From contig WQYX01000017.1 in the NCBI GenBank assembly GCA_009781005.1, forward strand, positions 1 to 64,000: DNA of 64,000 nucleotides, read 5' to 3'. Each line of letters begins with the position of its first letter. Positions within the stretch are counted from its first letter, which is position 1. Below, one piece after another: positions 6,220-15,105 of this stretch. The position numbers and the translations under genes were made by a program. The notes under the pieces are model-generated. The model was not told the DNA's origin. It saw nothing but the letters and a program-made list of their open reading frames with translations, and ran no database searches. This stretch comes from Polyangiaceae bacterium (GTDB taxonomy: Bacteria > Myxococcota_A > Polyangia > Polyangiales > Polyangiaceae).

Positions 6220-8253
6220 TCAGCCCCCCAGAACCTTCATGGCGGCGGTCTTTGCATCGCCGAAAAAGATCGGGTCGACGTGCTCCATGATGTCGGCGCT
6301 GACGTCAAGGAAGTTCCGCTTGTTCTCGATGGGGATGAGGGCGCGCTTCGCACCGTTGTCCTTGGCCACCTGCAGGGGCTCGGTAAGCGAACGCAGGGGC
6401 TTGATGTTACCCTGGACACTGAGGTCGCCGAGGATGAGGAGCGCGGGGCTGACGGGCGCCTTGCGCAACGCCGAGTAGGCGGCGACGAAGAAAGCGACGC
6501 CGAGCTCGGCCTCGACGCGGTTGGCGAGGAGATCGATGACCTCGACGTGGAGGTCGGAGACGTCGAGGTCGCGCGCGATGCCCAGCTCGGACTTCTTGGT
6601 CTGCAGGAAACTGAAAGCACGCTGGACGGACTCCTTCGTCGCGCCCGCCACGCCACCCGCGAGCTTCAACTTACCCGTGCCCGACGAGACGGAGACCTCG
6701 ACGCGGTAGAGGCCGACGGTGCCGTCGGAGGTGACGCCCGCGCTGTAGACGGTGCCAGGGGCCAAGGGATCGGTGGAAATGAGATCGCGGCCGCCTTGTT
6801 CAGGCACGCCGACGAACTTCTCCTCGCTGGTCTCGTTGTCCGAGTAGCTGAAGGACGTGTGGTAATACTCGAAGGAACCCATCTTCTTGAGCTGCTCCTT
6901 CACGCGGCGGCGGCCTTCGACGGCCAGCTCGAGGATCTCGCCCAGCTCGTCGCGCGTGATCTCTCCGTGCGGGAAAAGGATCTTCATCAGACCCGAGACC
7001 GTCTTGCGCACCGCCTTGCGGTCGCGAGCGTTGAGGTGCGCGCCGAGTGAGAAGTGGCGGTCGATGATCTCGGTGAAGTTGTGCTTCCGCATCTCGCGGA
7101 GCGCTTCGGCGAGGTAGTCGACGACGAAGCCGTAGTGGCTCGTGAACATCTCGTTGCGCATCTTCGGGATCTCCCAACCTGGGAGGTAGAAGTGCATGCG
7201 GTCGATGAAGGCCATGTCGTCACGGATGACGTCAGGCATCGGCGCGAAGAGGTGCCCTGTCTGCACCATCACGTCGACGGGCTGGTTGGTGTTGCCGAAC
7301 ATCGCGATGCTCGCGTCGCCCGAGACCGCCTCCTGCCCGCGCTGGAAGGTGCCGGACTCGCAGTAGGTTTTCATCGTCGTGATGACCTCCTTCGGCATCT
7401 TCTGGAGGTCGGCGACCTCGTCGAACCCGACGACATCCCAGATCTGCACCATGCCCTTCTGCCTGCCATTCATGTGGCCGAAGAGGTTGGCCACAGTCGT
7501 GCCGCCCGTGAGCAGCGCGGAGTACGGTGAGACCTCCTGCACGACGTAGCTCTTGCCGGTGCCGCGCGGACCGAGCTCCACGAGGTTGTAGTTACGCTCG
7601 GCAAGCGGGATGAGGCGCACGAGGAAGAGCAGCTTCAGGCGTCGCGTCATCTCGTTCGGCTCGTAGCCCATGCTGCGCGCGATGAGGTCGAGCCACTCGT
7701 CGAGCGTAAATTCGCTGCGGACGCGACGGTATTCGTCGAGGTCGAAAGTGGCGATCTGAATGGGCGTGAGCCTGTCGATCCAGAACGGGTTCTTGCCCTT
7801 CGACTCCTCGTCATACTCGAAGCGCATGTCGACCTGCGCCCAGACGCCGCCCATCACCAGGCGCTCGAAGTCGCGCACGTAGTGCTCGGGCACGTGAACG
7901 TTCTTGTGACCGAAGTTCGTGACCTCGGCCCAATAGTCGGAGTCGACGAGGCGCACCTTCACCTTGTCGATGAAAGTGTGGCGACCTCGGTCCTTCACCA
8001 TCGCCTGCGCCTTCATCGACTCGTCGGCACGGATGTAGTTGTTCACAAGCGTGTCGCCCACGACCTGGAGCCCCATCTGGATCGCGATCTCGTCGGATGA
8101 TGCGCAGTACTTCCCGAGGAGGAACTCGAGAACGAAGACCGGTACATTGGCGCCAACCTTCACCCGTCGGACGAGGTCCTTGCGCACCACTTTGCCGGCG
8201 AACAGACGATTGACCTTGTCGTCGAGCACATCTCGGGTTGCTCCGTTGCTCAT
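6220..8253 (-). CDS. brxL: BREX protein BrxL (Lon-like AAA+ ATPase)
   Basis: 677 aa. An N-terminal BrxL domain leads into an AAA+ core with Walker A GPRGTGKS (about 228-235), a Walker B-like VVGFDEVADL, and AMFGNTNQP as a sensor-like strand. The C-terminal roughly 180 residues follow the Lon protease fold, but the Ser motif (GPSAG in Lon) is here GVAFF, and the Lys region (GGLKEK) reads RSLTEP, so proteolysis looks unlikely. Known work on BrxL points to a DNA-binding ATPase needed for phage exclusion in type 1 BREX. It is the last gene of the operon, 3 bp after pglZ. Confidence 0.95.
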   Translation of the reverse strand: MSNGATRDVLDDKVNRLFAGKVVRKDLVRRVKVGANVPVFVLEFLLGKYCASSDEIAIQMGLQVVGDTLVNNYIRADESMKAQAMVKDRGRHTFIDKVKVRLVDSDYWAEVTNFGHKNVHVPEHYVRDFERLVMGGVWAQVDMRFEYDEESKGKNPFWIDRLTPIQIATFDLDEYRRVRSEFTLDEWLDLIARSMGYEPNEMTRRLKLLFLVRLIPLAERNYNLVELGPRGTGKSYVVQEVSPYSALLTGGTTVANLFGHMNGRQKGMVQIWDVVGFDEVADLQKMPKEVITTMKTYCESGTFQRGQEAVSGDASIAMFGNTNQPVDVMVQTGHLFAPMPDVIRDDMAFIDRMHFYLPGWEIPKMRNEMFTSHYGFVVDYLAEALREMRKHNFTEIIDRHFSLGAHLNARDRKAVRKTVSGLMKILFPHGEITRDELGEILELAVEGRRRVKEQLKKMGSFEYYHTSFSYSDNETSEEKFVGVPEQGGRDLISTDPLAPGTVYSAGVTSDGTVGLYRVEVSVSSGTGKLKLAGGVAGATKESVQRAFSFLQTKKSELGIARDLDVSDLHVEVIDLLANRVEAELGVAFFVAAYSALRKAPVSPALLILGDLSVQGNIKPLRSLTEPLQVAKDNGAKRALIPIENKRNFLDVSADIMEHVDPIFFGDAKTAAMKVLGG

Positions 8254-8256
8254 GGC

Positions 8257-10815
8257 TCACGTTCCAAGTCGAATAGGGATGTCGGTGGGCGATCGATACA
8301 GCTCCGCGTCAGTCGTCGGATCCTGCACCACGATACGCAACGAGGCAGCGGTCTCATCGTTCAGCAAGAAAGCGATGGTCACAGGCTTGTTCGGTTCGAG
8401 CTTCACGGTGCCCTTCGCGCGGTCGAACTGCGCGTCGACCGCCATGCCTATGGCGCCGACCTGTTTGCCCGCCGCCATCAGAAGCGGGCGCACCTGGATA
8501 CCAGCCGCATCGAGCTGCATCTGCTTTGGGCCGTAAGTGAATGCGACGCTGAAGATGCGGTTGGTCACCGCCTCGGGCAGACCACTCGCTTCGATTTGGC
8601 TCGCAGAGGGCCGCACAGGCTCGCGCGCCTTTGTGCGCACGGCGAGCACGGGGATAACCATTTCTTGCAACGACGGACCGCCGTGATGGAAAGCTAGGTC
8701 GCCGCCTGTCTTGAACACGCCCGTGGACACGGGGAAGACGAACTCGAGATCGGAATCGTAGCCGAGCGACGATGCCGATACGCGCACGCAGCCCGTCGGT
8801 GTGGTGCCGCCGCGCCCGATCCAACAGCGTCTGTGCAGCTCGACGGTGTTACCGCCCGGAGCGTCGGTGCGCATCGAGTCGTCGCGGTCGGTCGCAAAGA
8901 ACAGGTGGCCATGGTCGGCGCTCACCACTGCGTGCTCGATGCCCGCCTTAGCCAGCTTTCCGAGCGCGTGCCTGAGGTTTTTGATGGCGGTGTCCATCAC
9001 CTGCCATGCCTGGTGCGTGAAGCTGCTCTCGCCCGCGTGATCGATCTCCTGCGACCGCACGAGGACCACCTGCGCGCCGTCGACCTTCTTCGCGAGCTTC
9101 GAGGGCTGGAGGCTCAACAGCTCATCGAGAGTGATGTCAACCAGCTTGGGCACACGCGCGGCCACGAACTTCTTTCGAGCAGCGAGATCGGGCAGGAAGC
9201 TGCCCTCGACGCGGGCGCCGAGTTTGCCGCCTCGCTCGACGACCGAGAAGCTCGACGACGCGACGGGCATGAGTGCTGCCATGCCGACGGGCGTGATACT
9301 TGGCAGCGCGCCAACGGCGGCCCGCATGCTGATCTCGGAGTCCTTCAACAGCCCAGACAGCTCGACTCCCATCTCGAAGCGCATGGCGTCGACGAGGAAG
9401 TACGCGACGGGCTTCGGTTTGTTGGCGACGACCTCGCTCCAGATGCGCGTCTGGTGGAGTGCGCCGGGCACGGCCCACCCAGCCTTGCCGAGAGCCTTGA
9501 CGAAACCCTCGGTCATCGCTTGGACGGCATCCTCGTAGGCCCGGCGCACGATGGCAAGCGGGAGCTCCTCGGGCTCCTCATCGCTGAGGCTCGCGACCCA
9601 CGATTCGAGGCTACGCTGGGCCTGGTCGAGGCGGAACCAACCAGCGCCAGATTGCGTCGTGTAGGCGTCGAACCACGCAGCCACATCTCCTGAAGTCCTG
9701 CCGACTGCCGCTTTCACTTGGACCGCCACATTGCCGAGTTCGGCCATGTACCGAGCGGCTTCCCACTGAGCCCACCGACCGACGTCTCGGCCAAGCCAGA
9801 AGCTCTGCTCACGCTCGGCCACGAGATTGAGAGCAGATGCAAACTTGCCAGCCGCAATGAGGTCACCTGCGTGGCGAAGCAGCGCGCGCTCCTCGAAGCG
9901 GAAGGTGTCGATGGCGCCGAGCACGCCATCAGGGAGCTTGGCGTTCTCGAGCCCCAGCTCTTCCTCGACGCGGTCGGCGAGCGCCGCATAGGCATCGGCG
10001 TGATTGGCGCGCAGGCGGCTTGCAAGCTCGCACACGGCCGACTCTTCGTTCTTCGTGGGCGGCTTGGCGACGCCGTCGAGCGACGCAGGCGCATCACAGG
10101 AGAGGTCGAGCCTGAACTCGCCCGCGAGCACGTAGCGCAGCGTGATGGCGCGGAGCTTCGCGAGCTGCGCATTCGGATCGAGGTTGAGTCCAAGACGCGC
10201 CTTCACAAGCTTGGTCAGTTCGCGCGTTGCCTCCTTGTCGACAATCTCCGCGTCGTGCGCGTCGCTCACGAGCCATGCTGTGAGGAGATCATCGTTGTCG
10301 CGCGCGGCGTGGAAGATGCTCTTCAAGATCGACGGCGGCTCCGCGCCCGAGTTGCCCGCCGCCGCACGCGCGAGGTCCTCGTAGGAGACCTTGCGATCGA
10401 AGGGCAGCAACTCATCGACGACGCCAAGCGTGTACTTCCGGAGGAGCACGTCCTTGGCGAGCCGTTTCAGTTCGGGCTTCCAGATGCAGCCCGCTTTCTC
10501 CAGTTCCATCAATACCGAGGCCTTCGCGTCGTGCGCCACGCCGGGGATGTAGAGGACCACGGCGTCTGGCCGGTCCCCGCTGACGTGCGGCTCGACGACC
10601 GCACGCAACTCGAACATCGAGCCCGCGAACTCAGCGAGATGCGCCTTGATACCCGCGACAGCCACCGCCACAGGCTCGCTCGCCACGCGCGGACCACCGC
10701 GAACCTCGTTGACAAAGGGCTGAAACTCGCGGCGCTCGTCGTACCAGACGACGACACGACGTTCTTTGAGCTTGCCTTCGAGCTGCTTCGCCACATAGTC
10801 GTGAAGCGGGTGCAT
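8257..10815 (-). CDS. pglZ: BREX alkaline phosphatase-fold protein PglZ
   Basis: About 852 aa, the usual size of type 1 PglZ. The central PglZ domain shows the alkaline phosphatase-superfamily features FLVDAMRFEMG (metal-binding Asp), PSITPVGMAALMP (nucleophile Thr region), VLVRSQEIDHAGE and VVSADHGHLFF (metal-binding Asp-His). PglZ is essential for BREX defence and modification and is a metal-dependent nuclease or phosphodiesterase in studied cases. The ATG at 10815 is preferred to the overlapping TTG at 10818, as GGAG lies about 9 bp upstream. The preceding gene's TGA (10819-10821) ends 4 bp before this ATG, so translation is probably coupled. Confidence 0.93.
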   Translation of the reverse strand: MHPLHDYVAKQLEGKLKERRVVVWYDERREFQPFVNEVRGGPRVASEPVAVAVAGIKAHLAEFAGSMFELRAVVEPHVSGDRPDAVVLYIPGVAHDAKASVLMELEKAGCIWKPELKRLAKDVLLRKYTLGVVDELLPFDRKVSYEDLARAAAGNSGAEPPSILKSIFHAARDNDDLLTAWLVSDAHDAEIVDKEATRELTKLVKARLGLNLDPNAQLAKLRAITLRYVLAGEFRLDLSCDAPASLDGVAKPPTKNEESAVCELASRLRANHADAYAALADRVEEELGLENAKLPDGVLGAIDTFRFEERALLRHAGDLIAAGKFASALNLVAEREQSFWLGRDVGRWAQWEAARYMAELGNVAVQVKAAVGRTSGDVAAWFDAYTTQSGAGWFRLDQAQRSLESWVASLSDEEPEELPLAIVRRAYEDAVQAMTEGFVKALGKAGWAVPGALHQTRIWSEVVANKPKPVAYFLVDAMRFEMGVELSGLLKDSEISMRAAVGALPSITPVGMAALMPVASSSFSVVERGGKLGARVEGSFLPDLAARKKFVAARVPKLVDITLDELLSLQPSKLAKKVDGAQVVLVRSQEIDHAGESSFTHQAWQVMDTAIKNLRHALGKLAKAGIEHAVVSADHGHLFFATDRDDSMRTDAPGGNTVELHRRCWIGRGGTTPTGCVRVSASSLGYDSDLEFVFPVSTGVFKTGGDLAFHHGGPSLQEMVIPVLAVRTKAREPVRPSASQIEASGLPEAVTNRIFSVAFTYGPKQMQLDAAGIQVRPLLMAAGKQVGAIGMAVDAQFDRAKGTVKLEPNKPVTIAFLLNDETAASLRIVVQDPTTDAELYRSPTDIPIRLGT

Positions 10816-10818
10816 CAA

Positions 10819-12060
10819 TCAGCTCTCCTTCGCGCTTCGGGGCATGATCACTCGGACGTAGTCTTCAGTCGCCTCGAACCGAGCGTCTTCGCCGGTCGCG
10901 GCGCGCACGAGAGGCACGATCTTGCGACGAACCCCCATTCCACGTGCGTCGACATAGCCGTAGTCGCGCATCACTTCCGTTAGGTGAGGATTGCGGGGAA
11001 CGCGTTGGCCCGCGATCATCTTTTCCACCGTCATGGAATTGACAAGGGATCCAGGACTCTTGATTTCGATTCGATCTGAGTAGGCCACAACCTCGACTTC
11101 TGGCATGCGAGTCCAGTCGCGATGCACCAGGGCATTCATGATCGCTTCACGTAGGGCTTCGAGTGGGTAGTGCCATCGGCGCTCCCTTCGCATGGACTCG
11201 ACAGTCGGGACATCGGTCGAGAGGAAGGGCTTGGCGCGTTCCTCGAAACGCTCGATCAGACCCGTCTCGATTCTCTCGCGTCCTCCACCTACGCTACCTT
11301 GGAACAATCCGACCAACGGTCCATCGAGCAAGGCATCGTCCAACGACTGGTACTCCATCGAATCTCCGGCGAAAGCCATCCAACGAATCCCTGCCTGAGG
11401 CAGGTATCGATGGGGTGCGCGGCCGAAGAGGATCAATCCAGAGACGGTGCAGACATGATGCCCGCCGGGCTGCTTTGCCACCCAACCGAGGCCCTCCAGG
11501 CGCTGTTCCCAGCCTAAGTCGTCGGTAGGAACTTCCCTTTCTCCGAACAGATTGAGCAGGTAGTCCTCGAGCCTGGCAACACTCAGATCGCGGAGACTGG
11601 TGCCCGATACGGGCAAGATCTCGGTGTGGAGCAGACCACCCGTCTGGAATAGACGCATCTGTTGCTCACGCGTCGCTTGACGGGTCGTTGACCCGAGTCG
11701 GATATAGATAAATTCACCGCCGTTCTTTCGCACTACATAAGGTTTGGTCGTGCCCTGTGTGAGCGAGATGATGCCTACACGCTTGCCACTCTCAACGACC
11801 ACCTCCTCGTACACAGGGAGAATCATGGGGTGAATATACTTGCCCAAAACCGTGTCCATGACCCACGCCTCGAGATCCTGGCGCGAAGTCCCGACGATGG
11901 TTCCGCTGTCATCCACGCCGAGCAGAATCAACCCACCGTTGAGATTTGCCAAGGCCACGATCTCCTTGGCGAGTTGTTCCGGGCGCACGTCATCGCGCTT
12001 GAATTCGACGCTCGAATTCTCCCCATTGGCGATAATCTCCAATAAATCTGATTTCAACAT
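10819..12060 (-). CDS. AlbA_2/Schlafen-type ATP-binding protein in the BREX operon
   Basis: 413 aa. The N-terminal AlbA_2 (divergent AAA_4/Schlafen-like) domain opens with SSVEFKRDDVRPEQLAKEIV and continues ALANLNGGLILLGVDDSGTIVG. The C-terminal half has a GHKL/HATPase_c_4-type segment, YPLEALREAIMNALVHRDW, then IEIKSPGSL, and a wHTH-like region ending GMGVRRKIVPLVRAATG. Such proteins are predicted nucleic-acid-binding regulators and are common in defence loci; some AlbA_2 proteins control toxin or defence expression. It is translationally next to pglZ, but upstream it is separated from the ATPase gene by a nested repeat whose outer element starts 15 bp before this start codon. Confidence 0.82.
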   Translation of the reverse strand: MLKSDLLEIIANGENSSVEFKRDDVRPEQLAKEIVALANLNGGLILLGVDDSGTIVGTSRQDLEAWVMDTVLGKYIHPMILPVYEEVVVESGKRVGIISLTQGTTKPYVVRKNGGEFIYIRLGSTTRQATREQQMRLFQTGGLLHTEILPVSGTSLRDLSVARLEDYLLNLFGEREVPTDDLGWEQRLEGLGWVAKQPGGHHVCTVSGLILFGRAPHRYLPQAGIRWMAFAGDSMEYQSLDDALLDGPLVGLFQGSVGGGRERIETGLIERFEERAKPFLSTDVPTVESMRRERRWHYPLEALREAIMNALVHRDWTRMPEVEVVAYSDRIEIKSPGSLVNSMTVEKMIAGQRVPRNPHLTEVMRDYGYVDARGMGVRRKIVPLVRAATGEDARFEATEDYVRVIMPRSAKES

Positions 12061-12072
12061 TGCGCCGTCTCT

Positions 12073-12399
12073 TTAGAGCGTGTTTCCCAGCCGTTGCGAG
12101 CGAATCGAGGCTAGCCCGAATCATTCATGACGACTCCGCTTAGAAGGCCGATCCCTTTGCTGCAAAGGTCATACGGCGTTTCTCGGACCTGCGGCGTACG
12201 TACAGTACGCCTCGGTCCTGCGATACGGCGTGCGCCCTTTTCGCTGCGGTCTCGGCCTTCTACCGCAATCGCGTCATGAATGATTCGGGCTAGGGCGGGC
12301 GCGAGGAGCCCGCGTAAGCGTACTCTTCGTACGTGCGCAGGCACCGCAGCGCCCAACCGACGCATCGATTTGCGCAGCAGGCTGGGAAACACGCTCTTA
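12073..12399. mobile_element. Family B MITE-like element B1 interrupted by family A element
   Basis: Terminal inverted repeats GAGCGTGTTTCCCAGCC (from 12076) and GGCTGGGAAACACGCTC (to 12396) are flanked by TTA on both sides (12073-12075 and 12397-12399), a 3-bp TNA target duplication. Without the inner family A insertion it is 142 bp, matching copy B2 at 43287-43429 (143 bp). It has no coding capacity. The right-hand TTA is the stop codon (TAA on the minus strand) of the PHP/ATPase gene. The left end lies 15 bp upstream of the AlbA_2 gene start, so the element forms nearly all of that gene's leader. Confidence 0.85.
12114..12290. mobile_element. Family A palindromic element A2 nested in B1
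   Basis: 177 bp with perfect terminal inverted repeats GCCCGAATCATTCATGAC and GTCATGAATGATTCGGGC, flanked by TA (12112-12113, 12291-12292). The uninterrupted family B copy at 43319-43328 reads GAGGCTAGGG at this point, so insertion at CTAG with TA duplication is directly visible. This pattern is typical of IS630/Tc1-mariner transposition. The whole element is an imperfect palindrome and could fold into one long hairpin in RNA. Confidence 0.88.
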
Positions 12400-15105
12400 G
12401 AATTCATACATTTCCTTGCGTCGCATAAAGGCGGCGCGACCGCCCTCGAGGATCTCCGCGGCCTGCTCTCGGATGGGTGACACATCAATGGATCCTTGAT
12501 GGTCGAGCACACCACAATTTTCGTTCGCCGCGAGCACTCCGATCCATTCCGCATCACCGAAGACGGGGATATTTGCGTTGTGGGTTGAGAAAAAGAACTG
12601 CCGGCGAGTTTTCGCGTCGCGCAACTCACGCACGATGCGCTCCGCGATGAAGGCGTTGTCGAGATTGTCTTCGGGTTGATCAACAACAAGCGGATCCGAG
12701 TTGTCGAGCAAAAGCAGATGGAGAACTGCTGTGCATTGTTGGCCGATGGAAAGGCGTGCGAGGTCCTTGTACTGCTCTACCTCGTCCTCGCCACGCGCGA
12801 CATTGAGCTCGATGCCCACGTCATCTGGCAGCTCGATCGCCTCCAGCTCGAGCAATTTCGAATGGGGGAGCTTCACGAGCGCATCGGCGGTCATGGGAGT
12901 GATGCCATATTCGGAAGCCAGCTTTGCCGCTCCCTCGCGAATGGCGTGTGTGAGCGCTAGAGGCGTAATCTCTCGTTCTTCGATCCATGCCAGGCGCCTT
13001 TCGCCAACCCCCTCCAGCTTGCACCCGACAAGGAATTCCTTCAGCCTGCTGCGATCTCCCTCAATTCGGAGATCCACTCGGAGCTTGCCCTTCAATCGTT
13101 GATTCAACTTGGTTACCGCGGTTTGAAGGTTGCTTACACGCGCGCGTCGTAAATCAGAAAGCTCTGCAATAATCCCCTTCCGCTCTTGCTCGAGGCTTCC
13201 CATGAGCTGCGTGAGGGCACTCTTCTTGGCCTCGAGTGGCTTGATGTGTTCGATCTCTTGGGTGAGTCGACGATAGGCTTCTCCAACCTCGCGGCCACTC
13301 TTGCCCGCCATGCTGGGTAGCCCAACGAGAGCCTTCTCAAGCTCCTGCTCTCCAGACCTCATGGCACTCTGCCACGCAGCCAAAGGAGCATCGAGTGCCG
13401 CTTTGCCGGCCCTGATCGCCTCCTGGAGCGCGCTCTGGTGCCCAATGAATTCATTTCTCAGTTGTTCGAGTTCACCGCGGATCGCGATCAACGGGGAAGC
13501 ATCAGGAAGCCCTTCCAGGGCCTTGTCGTTCAAGAAGGTCAGGTCGGGGACACTCTCGCCGAACGTCCGCAGCCCCTCCTCGAGACCATTAACTTCTCGC
13601 CGAATGCGCTCCACGAGCTGTCGCTCACGTGCATAAAGAGGAATCTTGGCGAGCTTGGCCTCGATGACCAGATCTCGAAAGCCCTTGAGCTGTTCTCCGA
13701 GTCTCGGAAGGCGTGCGACTTTCTCGGTGACTTCGTCCAGGTCAATGCTAGCCTTCACGAGCTTTTGCGCATTGTCCGCGAGCTTTTTCCGAAGGGCCTC
13801 ACGCTGCTCGGAACCCATTGAATCGGCTGGCAAGAAACGCTCGAGCAAACGAGATCGGCTCTGTCCGTCCTGGGCCAGCTCGAAGATCTCGTTCTGACCG
13901 TACACTTCGATCTGCGGAAGGAGATCACGTGGGGCTTGCTGAGAGACCGCACCCTCTGCGTCGCGAACGATCGGAGGTTCGCCGTAACGCCGCGAGATCG
14001 TGAAACGATGGTCATGCTGCGTTGAAGAGCGAATCGTCAGTTCGATGGACCCAGCATGTTTGCCCAAATTTTCTTTGAGCATCTCCTGGTGAAGCTTTAG
14101 CGCCTGTTTGCCTTTGGGCGACAGTTCGAGGACGTAGCGAAGACACTCGATGAGGGTCGACTTACCTGTTCCGCGGCCCCCGATGAGCGCGTTCAGGTGC
14201 TCGGAGAAGCGCACCTCGACTCCGTCGAGATATCCTCCACAGATCCGCATCGATTCGAGCACACTATGCGGCTTGTCAGCCAAAGAAAGCCGGATACGCG
14301 ATTCAGGATCCAAGAATGCAATCTTGAGCGCATCGAGGCTCGGACGCGTCATCTTGATCCAAGTCGAGGCACTCGGGTTTTCCAAGTCGTCAGGCTCGGC
14401 AATATCCTTCGCATTAATGACGACGATCGGGCGTTCGCGACGATAGTCCGGATTCTTGTTTTCGATGATGCTCCGGTAGTTTTCGGGCAGGCTGGTCACC
14501 GGGCCAGGGATCTGCGCAACTCGAACATATTGAGAGTTCTTCCAAATGTGGGCAAGCCCGCCGCCATCCTTGTTCAGCCGGAGTAGTCCGTTGCCATTCG
14601 TGGCATGCGCCGCGTACCAGAAACCACCATGGTCATAGATTCTTTTAGCGAGCTCCAGGCAACCGAGGCGAGACGGACGAGCGCCATCCTCGACATCCGT
14701 CAGGTCTAGATTTCCCAAGTAGCGATTGAGCTGATCCGTGGGGGTCCTTTCTGAAAACAGGCAGACCATATGAATCTTCTCGGTCGATGCGATTTCGAAA
14801 CCGGGGAACACCACGATGCCCTTCGCCGAGAGCACCTCGCGCAGCTTGTCGACGCTCTCGACACTGCCGTGGTCGGCGACTCCGACCACACTGATCTGCA
14901 GCTCGAGGCACTTCTCCAGCAGGGCATGGTTGTAGCCCTCCTCATCGTGACCGTGGTCCTGCCCCCGATACATCCCTTGGTACTTGGAAGGGTTGACCTG
15001 GAGGGCGCATCGCCAAAACCGCGCAAACGAGTACTCTTCCCCCGAGGCAGTGGCTGGTTCTGGGGCGCTGGACGGGCTCTTTGCCGACTGGACTCGCTTG
15101 CTCAT
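12397..15105 (-). CDS. PHP-domain plus SMC/RecN-like ATPase (TrlF-like) in the BREX operon
   Basis: About 902 aa. The start at 15105 has GAAGGAAGG just upstream and overlaps the preceding gene's stop (ATGA). Residues about 25-260 resemble a PHP-type hydrolase domain (GQDHGHDEEGYNHALLEKC, VVGVADHGS, FPGFEIAST). Then come Walker A GGRGTGKST (about 307), a long charged helical region (about 400-720) and a C-terminal ABC-type half with LSIGQQCTAVLHLLLL and LVVDQPEDNLDN (about 805), followed by FFFSTHNANIPV. This layout matches the TrlF-like AAA ATPases. A nuclease-coupled SMC-like sensor is a reasonable guess, not shown. The last codon and stop come from the target duplication of element B1, so the C-terminus may have been trimmed. 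Confidence 0.83.
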   Translation of the reverse strand: MSKRVQSAKSPSSAPEPATASGEEYSFARFWRCALQVNPSKYQGMYRGQDHGHDEEGYNHALLEKCLELQISVVGVADHGSVESVDKLREVLSAKGIVVFPGFEIASTEKIHMVCLFSERTPTDQLNRYLGNLDLTDVEDGARPSRLGCLELAKRIYDHGGFWYAAHATNGNGLLRLNKDGGGLAHIWKNSQYVRVAQIPGPVTSLPENYRSIIENKNPDYRRERPIVVINAKDIAEPDDLENPSASTWIKMTRPSLDALKIAFLDPESRIRLSLADKPHSVLESMRICGGYLDGVEVRFSEHLNALIGGRGTGKSTLIECLRYVLELSPKGKQALKLHQEMLKENLGKHAGSIELTIRSSTQHDHRFTISRRYGEPPIVRDAEGAVSQQAPRDLLPQIEVYGQNEIFELAQDGQSRSRLLERFLPADSMGSEQREALRKKLADNAQKLVKASIDLDEVTEKVARLPRLGEQLKGFRDLVIEAKLAKIPLYARERQLVERIRREVNGLEEGLRTFGESVPDLTFLNDKALEGLPDASPLIAIRGELEQLRNEFIGHQSALQEAIRAGKAALDAPLAAWQSAMRSGEQELEKALVGLPSMAGKSGREVGEAYRRLTQEIEHIKPLEAKKSALTQLMGSLEQERKGIIAELSDLRRARVSNLQTAVTKLNQRLKGKLRVDLRIEGDRSRLKEFLVGCKLEGVGERRLAWIEEREITPLALTHAIREGAAKLASEYGITPMTADALVKLPHSKLLELEAIELPDDVGIELNVARGEDEVEQYKDLARLSIGQQCTAVLHLLLLDNSDPLVVDQPEDNLDNAFIAERIVRELRDAKTRRQFFFSTHNANIPVFGDAEWIGVLAANENCGVLDHQGSIDVSPIREQAAEILEGGRAAFMRRKEMYEF

